Below are positions 18,549 to 25,782 of a stretch of 64,000 nucleotides of DNA, piece after piece (within the stretch, counting starts at the first letter, position 1; each line of letters opens with the position of its first letter). Under the pieces are notes generated by a model. It was not told the DNA's origin. It saw only the letters and a program-made list of their open reading frames with translations, and did no database searches. Location: NCBI RefSeq assembly GCF_024704725.1, contig NZ_JALIQS010000006.1:62001-126000 (forward strand). The letters are read 5' to 3'. Both the position numbers and the translations under genes were made by a program. This stretch comes from Shinella sp. CPCC 101442 (GTDB taxonomy: Bacteria > Pseudomonadota > Alphaproteobacteria > Rhizobiales > Rhizobiaceae).

Positions 18549-19298
18549 CTACGGCAACGTCAGGCGGTCAGGAAACCAGTTTTCGAAACGGAAGGGACTG
18601 TCCGCTGGGTCACGAAGCGTAGCCGGCAATTCGACGTCGAGGTTTTCGATTTTGAACGTTTTCGAATAGGCCGAAATCCATAGGTCGAATTGGCCAACGC
18701 GAAAATGGACGACGTTTGATGGCCGCATGCACTGGCGTGGCAACTGCTCGCCGGCCTCGGCAACGGCGACAATCAATCCTACGCTGTTGCCAATAAAGAA
18801 CGGGCCTCCCAGAAGGTCGCTCTGGCTCGGCTTGTATAGTGCCATTTCCTCAATGTCATCCAACGGCGTTCCGAGCAGCGGATGACTATGGAAGCCGCCC
18901 AGCAGCCTCCAAGGTGCGTTTAAAGCCCACGCCCAATCGGCCATCAGTTCAGCCGAAAGGCCGCTGTGGCCGACCGACGTATCCGTGCGCTGCGATGTCA
19001 CCGAAAACATGCGTTCGATTGAGAGGCGAACTTGGTCCCGGCGCTTGGTGCTTCTGCCGAACAGGAGCCCGGCTGTTTCTAATCCTGTCTCGGAAAAGAT
19101 TAACGAGGGGGGCAGGGGACTGTCGCGTACCCGCTTTCTACGCCGTGACTTGTCCCAAGCGGTGAGCCTGTTCAAGCTATCCTTCAATAGGGTCGGGGGA
19201 ACGGCGGCGGATTCAATGGTTGCGAGAACCATGTCGATTAATGCTGTATGCCGAAGGCGCACGGACGCGCGCCGCCGACCGAGGGTTGGTGCGATCAT
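18549..19298 (-). CDS. JAMM/MPN+ (Mov34/JAB-like) metalloprotease-like protein B
   Basis: A 249-residue paralog of the preceding protein. Glu74 (GLETAGLLFG), His137 and His139 (GFHSHP), and Ser158 and Asp161 (SQSD) fall at the same positions as in protein A, with no gaps by eye over the first 161 residues. The shared framework includes LATIES/VAATES, PLPxxLxFSxTGLE and SIER/SVER, yet identity looks only moderate (roughly a third), so this is an old duplication. It has the same long HSHP-to-SxxD spacing. It is transcribed in the same direction as A, 107 bp upstream of it. A 14-bp perfect palindrome stands upstream, probably regulatory. Confidence 0.72.
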   Translation of the reverse strand: MIAPTLGRRRASVRLRHTALIDMVLATIESAAVPPTLLKDSLNRLTAWDKSRRRKRVRDSPLPPSLIFSETGLETAGLLFGRSTKRRDQVRLSIERMFSVTSQRTDTSVGHSGLSAELMADWAWALNAPWRLLGGFHSHPLLGTPLDDIEEMALYKPSQSDLLGGPFFIGNSVGLIVAVAEAGEQLPRQCMRPSNVVHFRVGQFDLWISAYSKTFKIENLDVELPATLRDPADSPFRFENWFPDRLTLP

Positions 19299-19362
19299 AG
19301 GTTTTCCAGTATTGTGATTGGTGAAGAGTGCTCGTGAGACGGGTCGTCTATAACCTTAACCA

Positions 19363-19397
19363 TATGATATATTTGATGAAATGTCAAATATATCATA
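19363..19397. repeat. 14-bp AT-rich inverted repeat upstream of the JAMM pair
   Basis: TATGATATATTTGA and its exact complement TCAAATATATCATA are separated by 7 nt, 65 bp upstream of JAMM gene B and 53 bp after the end of the recombinase-like gene. It could be an operator for the JAMM genes or a terminator; there is no T-run of note, which favours an operator. Confidence 0.6.
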
Positions 19398-19449
19398 GCT
19401 CAGTTAACCGGAGGGTCCGCAGACAGCGAAGTTGTGGAATTGCGATTCC

Positions 19450-20142
19450 TTAGCCCAGCTTCACTCGTCGAAGAATCTTATGAATTCCCGGTGCGGTCAG
19501 GTGAAAGCCTTGTTCAGCTGAATATTTTGCTAGTTCTTCATAAGTCGACTTCTGAAACCGCAATCGCTGAAGGTGCTCAATATGGTTCTGTTCGGCCTCA
19601 TCTGCTGTCAGCGAGCCATCGGGTAACTTGGTCCAGCCGAAAATCACGTTACCGCCTCGGTAGCGGCTGGATTCGGCCTCGCGCTTTTTCACCGCGCGGT
19701 TTCTAAGGGTAGCGGGATAGGTCGAACTGGCCGACACCGCCAATAGGGCCGTCAGCAACGTATTGTAATTCTCTATGTTTCGCCTCCCATCTTCTATATC
19801 GCATGCGCGGATGTGACATCCGATCAGCCTCGCTAGTAAGAGTGTACGGTGTGCGTCCTCCGGTGTACCAAAAAGATGACCGAATGAGGCAGCGACAACC
19901 ATACCGCCATTTCCCGCATGCTCGATCAGCGTTTTGGACACTGTCCGTTTGTCAAACGCAGTCGTTGCCTCAAAGTGAGGCTCGATAACGAACTCCGATA
20001 TTCGAATTCCCATTGAGTCTGACCATGTTTGCAGTGATGCGCGCTGGATAGCCAAATCGCTGGAGTTCCGGCCTGGTCGCAAATTCGTGCTGCGCAAGTA
20101 CCCAAAAATTAAACGCATATCCTGTGTCTCTCGACTGGCCAT
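19450..20142 (-). CDS. Serine-recombinase-like protein with lost catalytic residues
   Basis: A 230-residue protein that follows the resolvase/invertase N-terminal fold: IFGYLRSTN at about 12-20 in place of FGYxRVSTxxQ, then LAIQRASLQTW and GGMVVAASFGHLFG. It ends with a recombinase-domain-like region (about 160-228: GGNVIFGWTKLPDG, YEELAKYSAEQGFHLTAPGIHKILRRV). The spacing between Arg17 and the nucleophile serine is one residue short, and the DRLxR motif reads GHLFG, so both its arginines are absent. It is unlikely to be an active recombinase; a DNA-binding or regulatory role is inference. ATG at 20118 (MRLIFGY) is an alternative start. Confidence 0.62.
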   Translation of the reverse strand: MASRETQDMRLIFGYLRSTNLRPGRNSSDLAIQRASLQTWSDSMGIRISEFVIEPHFEATTAFDKRTVSKTLIEHAGNGGMVVAASFGHLFGTPEDAHRTLLLARLIGCHIRACDIEDGRRNIENYNTLLTALLAVSASSTYPATLRNRAVKKREAESSRYRGGNVIFGWTKLPDGSLTADEAEQNHIEHLQRLRFQKSTYEELAKYSAEQGFHLTAPGIHKILRRVKLG

Positions 20143-20353
20143 GAATCGGCTTTCAGTCGCCTCGTTATAAACGTGCGATCCTCAATTCTCTCTAAAAATA
20201 CGAATGGAAGTTAAATTCTAACTGTCTAAAATCATTATTGAAAATGAACTCGTGAAAACGACATTTATCATATAAACGTGCATACAGCGCGCGAAGCTAG
20301 GGATTTCAGCAACTTGTGAAGTCCGAGGTTACCAACCGACCTTGGAGACTGGC
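20143..20353. promoter_or_regulatory. Divergent control region with 11-bp direct repeats
   Basis: This region separates the recombinase-like gene and the AlpA-like gene. TATAAACGTGC occurs twice in direct orientation, at 20166-20176 and 20271-20281, one copy near each gene start. These are candidate binding sites for the AlpA-like or recombinase-like protein. Confidence 0.45.
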
Positions 20354-20611
20354 ATGTCTGCCGAACATGATTCACCAATAGTAGCCACACCCGATCACTA
20401 CCCCGAGAACTCGATCAGGGCTCAAGCGTATTCCGTGAAAACCGCTTGCCAGCGATTGGGCGGAATTAGCCGATCAACGCTATATCGCAAGATTGAATGC
20501 GGTGAGCTTGCAGCGAAAAAGCTTGGTGGGCGCACCGTTATAATGGCAGCAGAAGTAGATAGATATTTAGCTTTGCTACCCGCCCTTGGTGCGCCCCGGG
20601 CCAAATTGTAG
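20354..20611 (+). CDS. AlpA-like/excisionase-type HTH DNA-binding protein
   Basis: An 85-residue protein. The ATG at 20354 has GGAG upstream; the TTG at 20342 is rejected. Residues about 28-75 form a MerR-like winged helix as found in excisionases and AlpA: YSVKTACQRLGGISRSTLYRKIECGEL, then AAKKLGGRTVIMAAEVDRYLALLP. Such proteins bind near att sites to promote excision or activate the integrase gene. It is convergent with the integrase, 11 bp apart, and divergent from the recombinase-like gene. It is the probable excision factor of this element. Confidence 0.85.
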   Translation: MSAEHDSPIVATPDHYPENSIRAQAYSVKTACQRLGGISRSTLYRKIECGELAAKKLGGRTVIMAAEVDRYLALLPALGAPRAKL

Positions 20612-20622
20612 GAATTGGGTTG

Positions 20623-21873
20623 TTAAGCGAAATCAGACGGCGATGCCGGCTTGGCGGCATCGCTTCCTGCGCCGTTACAATGATCGGCCCAATCATTCAT
20701 CAATTTACGGCGTTTGTCGAAAAAGTCAGTGCGTCGATATGCAGCCTTTGTCTTGTCGTTCAGCACATGAGCCAGCGCGGCTTCCGCAACGTCAGAGTCT
20801 ACGACCGTAGACTCTGCTACCCAATCGCGGAATGTGCTCCTGAAACCATGGACCGTGCAATCTACATTCATGCGACGAAGAAGCATGAGCATCGCATTAT
20901 TCGACAATTCCTTTGTCTTCGGCGTGCCCCTTGTGATTCGAGTGCTGCGGTGAAAGTTTTCTTGGCCGGGAAAGACAAACTCGCTTATCTTAACGTCTTG
21001 CAGTTGAGTAATAATTGCTTTGGCTCGATTAGATAGAGGGACGCGATGGGCCTTTCCGGCTTTCATTCTCTCAGCTGGGACAGTCCATAGGTTGTTCTCT
21101 AGATCGAATTCGCTCCATTTAGCGCCTCTGGATTCGCCTGTCCTTGCGGCCGTCAGAATTGTGAACTCCAAGCAGAGGGCGCTAATTGATCCGTTATCAC
21201 GAAGCCTGCCTATGAAATTCGGCATCTGGTTAAATGCAAGAGCTTTGTGATGTCCTCGACTCAGCTGCCCCCGTGCTGGAAGAAGGAGGTCCAGATGACC
21301 TTTCCAGCGCGCCGGGTTTTCTCCGATACGCAGATTTTTAACGCGCGCGGAGTCCAAAACTCGTTCGATGCGTCCACGCAGCCGTTGGGCCGTTTCGGGG
21401 GTTTTTTCCCAAATCGGGGCCAAGACTCCTAAAACATCTTGGGTCGATATCGTATCAATAGGTAATTCAGAAAGAGAGGATGCGTGGGTAGTCAGCGTCG
21501 TCTCCCATTGCTTCCGGTGCTTCGAGTTTCGAAAACTTCCGCCGATGCTCTTCAGAAGTTCAGCAACTTGATTGCCGAATGTTGGCGCGCTTTTGGTCTC
21601 CGGCGCGCGTTCAAGCGGGTCGCGACCTTCTTTGAGGACATGGCGTGCCTTTGCGGCCGCTTCGCGAGCGTCCTTGAGTGTCACGGATACCGGAGTACCC
21701 AATCCCTTTTCCCGCAGTTTGCCTGTCCGTTTGTCGCGAAAAAGAAACACCCATCGGCGGCGTAGTCCGTCTGCGGAAATCGAGAGGTAAAGACCGTCCC
21801 CATCAGCATGGCGGCCGGGTTTCGTTAGCGTCTGCACTTGGCGAGCAGAAAGTCGATTGACTGCGCGTACCAT
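20623..21873 (-). CDS. P4-type tyrosine integrase
   Basis: A 416-residue site-specific recombinase. The Arm-binding (DUF4102) domain is at about 1-90 (LSARQVQTL, GDGLYLSISADG, RRWVFLFRDKRTGK), the SAM-like core-binding domain at about 100-200, and the catalytic domain at about 210-395. Catalytic residues are visible: Arg in TAARTGESRGAKW, HxxR in HGFRSTFRDW, His in LAHVLND and the nucleophile Tyr in KAAYRRTDFFDKRR. This family integrates islands into tRNA 3' ends, in agreement with the tRNA-Ser att site. It reads away from attR, which lies 157 bp upstream of its start. It appears intact, so the element may still be mobile. Confidence 0.96.
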   Translation of the reverse strand: MVRAVNRLSARQVQTLTKPGRHADGDGLYLSISADGLRRRWVFLFRDKRTGKLREKGLGTPVSVTLKDAREAAAKARHVLKEGRDPLERAPETKSAPTFGNQVAELLKSIGGSFRNSKHRKQWETTLTTHASSLSELPIDTISTQDVLGVLAPIWEKTPETAQRLRGRIERVLDSARVKNLRIGENPARWKGHLDLLLPARGQLSRGHHKALAFNQMPNFIGRLRDNGSISALCLEFTILTAARTGESRGAKWSEFDLENNLWTVPAERMKAGKAHRVPLSNRAKAIITQLQDVKISEFVFPGQENFHRSTRITRGTPKTKELSNNAMLMLLRRMNVDCTVHGFRSTFRDWVAESTVVDSDVAEAALAHVLNDKTKAAYRRTDFFDKRRKLMNDWADHCNGAGSDAAKPASPSDFA

Positions 21874-22029
21874 TTCACTCCTCCGAGGGTCCCAACACCG
21901 GCCCCAACAATATCGATGAGATTACATGGGGCAGCAAGTTACAACATGAGACATTTTATGGTGTAAGCTGCTGTATTTACGAGGAGAAATGTATCACGGT
22001 GGCGTCTTATAAGAAAGCGGTTAGGCGGA

Positions 22030-22044
22030 CACCCTCTCCGCCAT
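22030..22044 (+). repeat. attR core
   Basis: Exact 15-bp copy of the tRNA-Ser 3' end (CACCCTCTCCGCCAT), marking the right boundary of the element. Confidence 0.88.
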
Positions 22045-22056
22045 CGGATCACGCCG

Positions 22057-22875
22057 CTATTTTTTCGGTTTTGTTGAGCTTCCACGCTCTTGAAGACCGT
22101 GTGGTCTTGATTTCATCTTCCAATAGATACCTGTATCGCATCTGTTTCCTTGTTCGTCGCAGCGCTCCGTTGCAAGAAACGAGCTGGCTGCGTCGCCGAA
22201 GGTCAGGGGAAGGAAATACGGTGTCTTGTTCTTGATGATATCCGGCCATTTCTGCGGCTCCAATCCTTCGGATTCCTTGGGCGACATCAAGACCATGTAG
22301 ATTTCGGGCGGCTGATAGGCGGCATGGTGTGGGATTGTTCTGGAGATACTTGCCCAATCCTGCAGGCGCTCGCATTTGCGGGTCAGCTGTGAATTTCCCC
22401 AGCTCGTGACACCCTTGGCTTCCACCAGAATGAGCGTGCGTTCGAAGCCGATGATCAGGTCGAAATCTTCCTGTGTTCCCCGAATCAGACGCCGAGGCGG
22501 CTTCTCCGCGTTGTCTGTGTTTTCATAGTTCAGGAAGCGATCTGGAGGTTGAGGGCCGAAGCGGTCGAGAACGAGAGCGGAAAACAACCAATCGATGTGA
22601 TAGTCCATGGCCCACCAGGCTGAGGCGGGCACGACGGATACGCCGATTTCCTTTGCCAGGCCTTTCCTGAAACGCTCTGCGAGCGGCAAATCGCCGTTTG
22701 TCTCGACAAGTGCATTTTGCAGTAACCAATAGCGCTCCTTGCGGTTCAATTGCTTCAGGCGCTCGACCAGTGTTGGCCCTTCGCTTTTCAGTTCACTGTC
22801 TGAGAGATGCATGCTGCCCCAACTTTCAAAATCGCCGTATGCAAGTATAGATTGTTTATGTTCATCGTAAAGCAT
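22057..22875 (-). CDS. Putative PD-(D/E)XK nuclease-fold protein next to the island
   Basis: A 272-residue protein of unknown name. The middle contains EDFDLIIGFERTLILVEAKG (about 146-165), an Asp followed after 13 residues by Glu-Ala-Lys, which is the pattern of a PD-(D/E)XK nuclease core. The preceding WWAMDYHIDWLFSALVL helix fits too. No recognition domain or methylase partner is seen. Its stop lies 13 bp beyond attR, outside the present element, but its base composition is also lower in GC than the chromosome. It may be residual cargo of an earlier insertion at the same tRNA. An internal ATG at 22812 is an alternative start. Confidence 0.5.
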   Translation of the reverse strand: MLYDEHKQSILAYGDFESWGSMHLSDSELKSEGPTLVERLKQLNRKERYWLLQNALVETNGDLPLAERFRKGLAKEIGVSVVPASAWWAMDYHIDWLFSALVLDRFGPQPPDRFLNYENTDNAEKPPRRLIRGTQEDFDLIIGFERTLILVEAKGVTSWGNSQLTRKCERLQDWASISRTIPHHAAYQPPEIYMVLMSPKESEGLEPQKWPDIIKNKTPYFLPLTFGDAASSFLATERCDEQGNRCDTGIYWKMKSRPHGLQERGSSTKPKK

Positions 22876-22990
22876 GGGTTGCGTGTGAAGCAGACAATAG
22901 CGACCTTGTCCTCACGTCTCGGAGCTTCCCCGATGGACTCGCAGCCTCCCGCCATGGCATAGGGCGCGGGACACGACGAGGCCCGTTTTC

Positions 22991-24613
22991 ATGATCCGCA
23001 TCGAGAATATCAGCAAGTCCAACAGCCACCGCATTCTCTTCATCGAGGCCGCCGCCGCGCTGAACCGGGGGGAGAAGATCGGGCTTGTGGGGCCGAACGG
23101 GGCCGGCAAGACGACCTTGTTCCGGATGATCACCGGACAGGAGGCGCCGGACGAGGGGCAGGTCTCGGTCGAGAAGAATGTCTCGATCGGCTACTTCAGC
23201 CAGGATGTCGGCGAGATGGCGGGGCGCAGCGCCGTCACCGAGGTGATGGACGGAGTGGGGCCGGTGAGCACGGTTGCCGCCGAACTGCGCGAACTCGAGG
23301 CGGCGATGGTCGATCCCGACCGGCTTGACGAGATGGACGCGATCATCGAGCGTTATGGCGAGGTGCAGGCGCGTTACGAGGAGCTCGACGGGTACGGGCT
23401 GGAGAGCCGGGCGCGCGAAGTGCTGGCCGGTCTGAGCTTCAGCGAGGAAATGATGGACGGCGACGTCGGCAAATTGTCCGGCGGCTGGAAGATGCGCGTG
23501 GCGCTGGCCCGCATCCTTCTGATGCGGCCCGACGTCATGCTGCTCGACGAGCCGAGCAACCATCTCGACCTCGAAAGCCTGATCTGGCTCGAGCAGTTCC
23601 TGAAGGGCTATGACGGCGCGTTGCTGATGACGTCGCATGACCGCGAGTTCATGAACCGTATCGTGACGAAGATCATCGAGATCGATGCCGGTTCACTCAC
23701 CACCTTTTCGGGAGACTACGGTTTCTACGAGCAGCAGCGGGCGCAGAACGAAAAGCAGCAGCAGGCGCAGTTCGAGCGCCAGCAGGCGATGCTCGCCAAG
23801 GAGATCAAGTTCATCGAGCGCTTCAAGGCGCGCGCCTCCCATGCCGCGCAAGTGCAGAGCCGCGTGAAGAAGCTCGACAAGATCGAGCGCGTCGAGCCGC
23901 CACGCCGGCGCCAGACGGTCATGTTCGAGTTCCAGCCGGCGCCCCGTTCGGGCGAAGACGTCGTCAATCTCAGGAATGTCGACAAGGCCTATGGCAGCCG
24001 GTCGATCTATAGCGATTTCAGCTTCCTCATCCGCCGCCGGGAGCGCTGGTGCGTGATGGGCATCAATGGCGCCGGCAAGTCGACACTTCTGAAGCTTGTG
24101 GCGGGCGCGGCAAATCCGGACCAAGGCAGCGTGACGATTGGGGCGAGCGTCAAGGTCGGGTATTTTGCACAGCATGCGATGGATCTTCTGGACGGCGACC
24201 TGACGGTGTTCGAATGGCTGGAGACGGAGTTTCCGCGCGCCGGGCAGGGGCCGTTGCGTACGCTTGCCGGCTGCTTCGGCTTTTCCGGCGATGATGTCGA
24301 AAAGAAGTGCCGCGTGCTCTCGGGCGGGGAGAAGGCGCGCCTGGTCATGGCGGCGATGCTGTTCGATCCGCCGAATTTCCTCATCCTCGACGAACCGACG
24401 AACCATCTCGACCTCGATACCAAGGAGATGCTGATCAAGGCGCTCTCCGACTATGAGGGCACGATGCTCTTCGTTTCGCACGACCGGCACTTCCTGGGTG
24501 CCCTGTCGAACCGGGTGCTGGAGCTCAACGGCGACGATGTGCATCAGTATCCCGGCGGCTATACCGAATATGTCGCCCAATCGGGCCACGAGGCGCCGGG
24601 CCTCCCCGTCTGA
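22991..24613 (+). CDS. ABC-F family ATPase (translation-associated)
   Basis: A 540-residue soluble protein with two ABC nucleotide-binding domains and no membrane segments. First domain: Walker A GPNGAGKT (about 34-41), signature LSGGW (about 160), Walker B LLDEPSNHLDL. The linker is a charged helix rich in Q/E/K (about 240-305), the P-site tRNA interaction motif region. Second domain: Walker A GINGAGKS, signature LSGGE and LILDEPTNHLDL. ABC-F proteins act on ribosomes, not in transport. Length and linker place it in the Uup/YheS/YbiT-like group; I do not assign a symbol. It stands alone on the + strand. Confidence 0.92.
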   Translation: MIRIENISKSNSHRILFIEAAAALNRGEKIGLVGPNGAGKTTLFRMITGQEAPDEGQVSVEKNVSIGYFSQDVGEMAGRSAVTEVMDGVGPVSTVAAELRELEAAMVDPDRLDEMDAIIERYGEVQARYEELDGYGLESRAREVLAGLSFSEEMMDGDVGKLSGGWKMRVALARILLMRPDVMLLDEPSNHLDLESLIWLEQFLKGYDGALLMTSHDREFMNRIVTKIIEIDAGSLTTFSGDYGFYEQQRAQNEKQQQAQFERQQAMLAKEIKFIERFKARASHAAQVQSRVKKLDKIERVEPPRRRQTVMFEFQPAPRSGEDVVNLRNVDKAYGSRSIYSDFSFLIRRRERWCVMGINGAGKSTLLKLVAGAANPDQGSVTIGASVKVGYFAQHAMDLLDGDLTVFEWLETEFPRAGQGPLRTLAGCFGFSGDDVEKKCRVLSGGEKARLVMAAMLFDPPNFLILDEPTNHLDLDTKEMLIKALSDYEGTMLFVSHDRHFLGALSNRVLELNGDDVHQYPGGYTEYVAQSGHEAPGLPV

Positions 24614-24668
24614 GGCTGCTGTAACCTGGAGGTTCCGTGCGTCAGAACAGACGGGACCGGAGGGATGC

Positions 24669-25133
24669 ATGGACCGAAAGAAGCCGCTTTATCGCAGCGT
24701 CAACACGCGGACGCACGGCGTGCGCCATGGTGGGGGCGAGGACTATCGCGACTCGCGGCGGCGCGAGGGCCGCGTGCAGGCGGGCGCCATGGGCGGCAGG
24801 CAGCGGCATGGACTCGATTACACGCCGCTCTTCAAGTTTCTGCTGTCGCGCGTCGGCGACAATTGGGATGCCGTACATGCCGAGGCGGTGGTGCGGCTCG
24901 ACAGGGCCGAGCCGATCTTCTGGATGGTCGCGCGCTCGCCGGCGGAGCGAAAACCCTTCGTGCGGATGGGGGAGAGCGCCTATTACAGCGGCCTCTTCGT
25001 CGATGACGACAATCGGCTGCAGCGCGTCGATCCCGATCTCGGCGTCGAGCAGATGGAGCCGGGCTGTGCCTGCTGCACGCACACCTTCAACGGCGTGCCC
25101 TTCACGCGAAAATACCGGCCGTCATCCGACTAG
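24669..25133 (+). CDS. Conserved-looking hypothetical protein
   Basis: A 154-residue protein, start ATG with GGAGG 7 nt upstream, so clearly expressed. No domain is recognised. The N-terminus is very basic and glycine-rich (TRTHGVRHGGGEDYRDSRRR). The middle is a globular segment (LDYTPLFKFLLSRVGDNWD...EPIFWMVA), and the end has a CACCTHTF motif with three Cys plus a His that could bind metal. It follows the ABC-F gene by 55 bp and may share its transcript. The next bases form strong palindromes. Confidence 0.75.
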   Translation: MDRKKPLYRSVNTRTHGVRHGGGEDYRDSRRREGRVQAGAMGGRQRHGLDYTPLFKFLLSRVGDNWDAVHAEAVVRLDRAEPIFWMVARSPAERKPFVRMGESAYYSGLFVDDDNRLQRVDPDLGVEQMEPGCACCTHTFNGVPFTRKYRPSSD

Positions 25134-25143
25134 AGCATTTTCA

Positions 25144-25165
25144 GCCGAAGCGAGTTCGCTTCGGC
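25144..25165. terminator. Hairpin after the hypothetical gene
   Basis: GCCGAAGCGA and its complement TCGCTTCGGC make a 10-bp stem with a 2-nt centre, 11 bp after the stop codon of the gene at 24669. Confidence 0.6.
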
Positions 25166-25193
25166 GTCGGATAATGCGGTAAAAACAAAACAC

Positions 25194-25235
25194 GAGAGCA
25201 TTTCCGGTGAACCAGAGTTTACCGGAAATGCTCTC
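25194..25235. repeat. 15-bp perfect inverted repeat (rhizobial-type palindrome or terminator)
   Basis: GAGAGCATTTCCGGT and its exact complement are separated by 12 nt, ending 4 bp before the cupin stop. GAGCATTTCC-type palindromes are common intergenic elements in rhizobia as I recall. It sits between convergent genes, so it may also work as a bidirectional terminator. Confidence 0.75.
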
Positions 25236-25239
25236 GGCT

Positions 25240-25644
25240 TCAGCCGCTCCGGCCAAGATATTGCTCGTCCGTCACCTTTTCGAGCCACGTCACGGGAGAG
25301 CCGTTTTCCGATTCGGCGATGGCGATATGGGTCATGGCGGTCTTGTCGGTGGCGCCGTGCCAGTGTTTTTCCCCGGGCGGGAACCAGACGACGTCGCCCG
25401 GGCGGATGTCTTCGATCGGCCCGCCCTCGCGCTGCGCCCAGCCGAGGCCCGATGTGACGATGATGGTCTGGCCGAGCGGATGGGTATGCCAGGCGGTGCG
25501 CGCACCCGGCTCGAAGGTGACGATCGCGCCGCCGGCGCGGCCGGGTGTCTCGGCTTTGAACGGTGCGTCGAGCCGGACGGTGCCGGTGAAATAGTCGGCC
25601 GGGCCGGAGGTCGAGGGATTGGTGCCGTTGCGCTTGATATCCAT
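25240..25644 (-). CDS. Cupin-domain protein (mandelonitrile-lyase/carboxymuconolactone-cupin-like)
   Basis: A 134-residue single-domain cupin. The ATG at 25644 has GGGAG upstream, and the longer open frame is not used. Motif 1 is [21 protein letters not shown] (about residues 47-67): both histidines are present, with Gln at the usual Glu position. Motif 2 is [19 protein letters not shown] (about 80-98). Small cupins of this kind include manganese-dependent hydroxynitrile lyases and quinone-handling enzymes. The reaction is not determined. It is convergent with the hypothetical gene and divergent from the flavoprotein. Confidence 0.86.
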   Translation of the reverse strand: MDIKRNGTNPSTSGPADYFTGTVRLDAPFKAETPGRAGGAIVTFEPGARTAWHTHPLGQTIIVTSGLGWAQREGGPIEDIRPGDVVWFPPGEKHWHGATDKTAMTHIAIAESENGSPVTWLEKVTDEQYLGRSG

Positions 25645-25782
25645 GGATGTCTCCCGATTCGTGTCGGCGATCCTATACCGGCAGCGCTTTGTGATCACTT
25701 GCCAATGGGGCTGCTGGAGGATTACTGGCGAAGCGGCCGCAGACGCTCTATGACGGCGCGACAGGTTTTGAGGCGGAAGCGG

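Larger units (their letters stand above)
10861..22044 (+). mobile_element. 11.2-kb integrative element inserted in tRNA-Ser(CGA)
   Basis: The segment is bounded by a 15-bp direct repeat, CACCCTCTCCGCCAT, at 10861-10875 (tRNA 3' end) and 22030-22044. A P4-type integrase lies 157 bp inside the right end, with an AlpA-like HTH gene, a recombinase-like gene, an HUH Rep-like gene and a DUF927 ATPase further in. Base composition is clearly more AT-rich than either flank. No capsid, tail, conjugation or partition genes are seen, so it resembles a satellite-like or integrated-plasmid-like genomic island rather than a prophage or complete ICE. Cargo at the left end includes a HEPN protein and a secreted protein. 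Confidence 0.9.

Noticed and set aside
16896-19298. Bacterial ubiquitin-like (Bil/CBASS-type) conjugation system around the JAMM genes
   Set aside because: No E1, E2 or ubiquitin-like gene is visible in the element; JAMM proteins alone do not support that assignment.
10861-22044. Complete prophage or conjugative element
   Set aside because: No capsid, portal, tail, lysis, relaxosome or type IV secretion genes were found.
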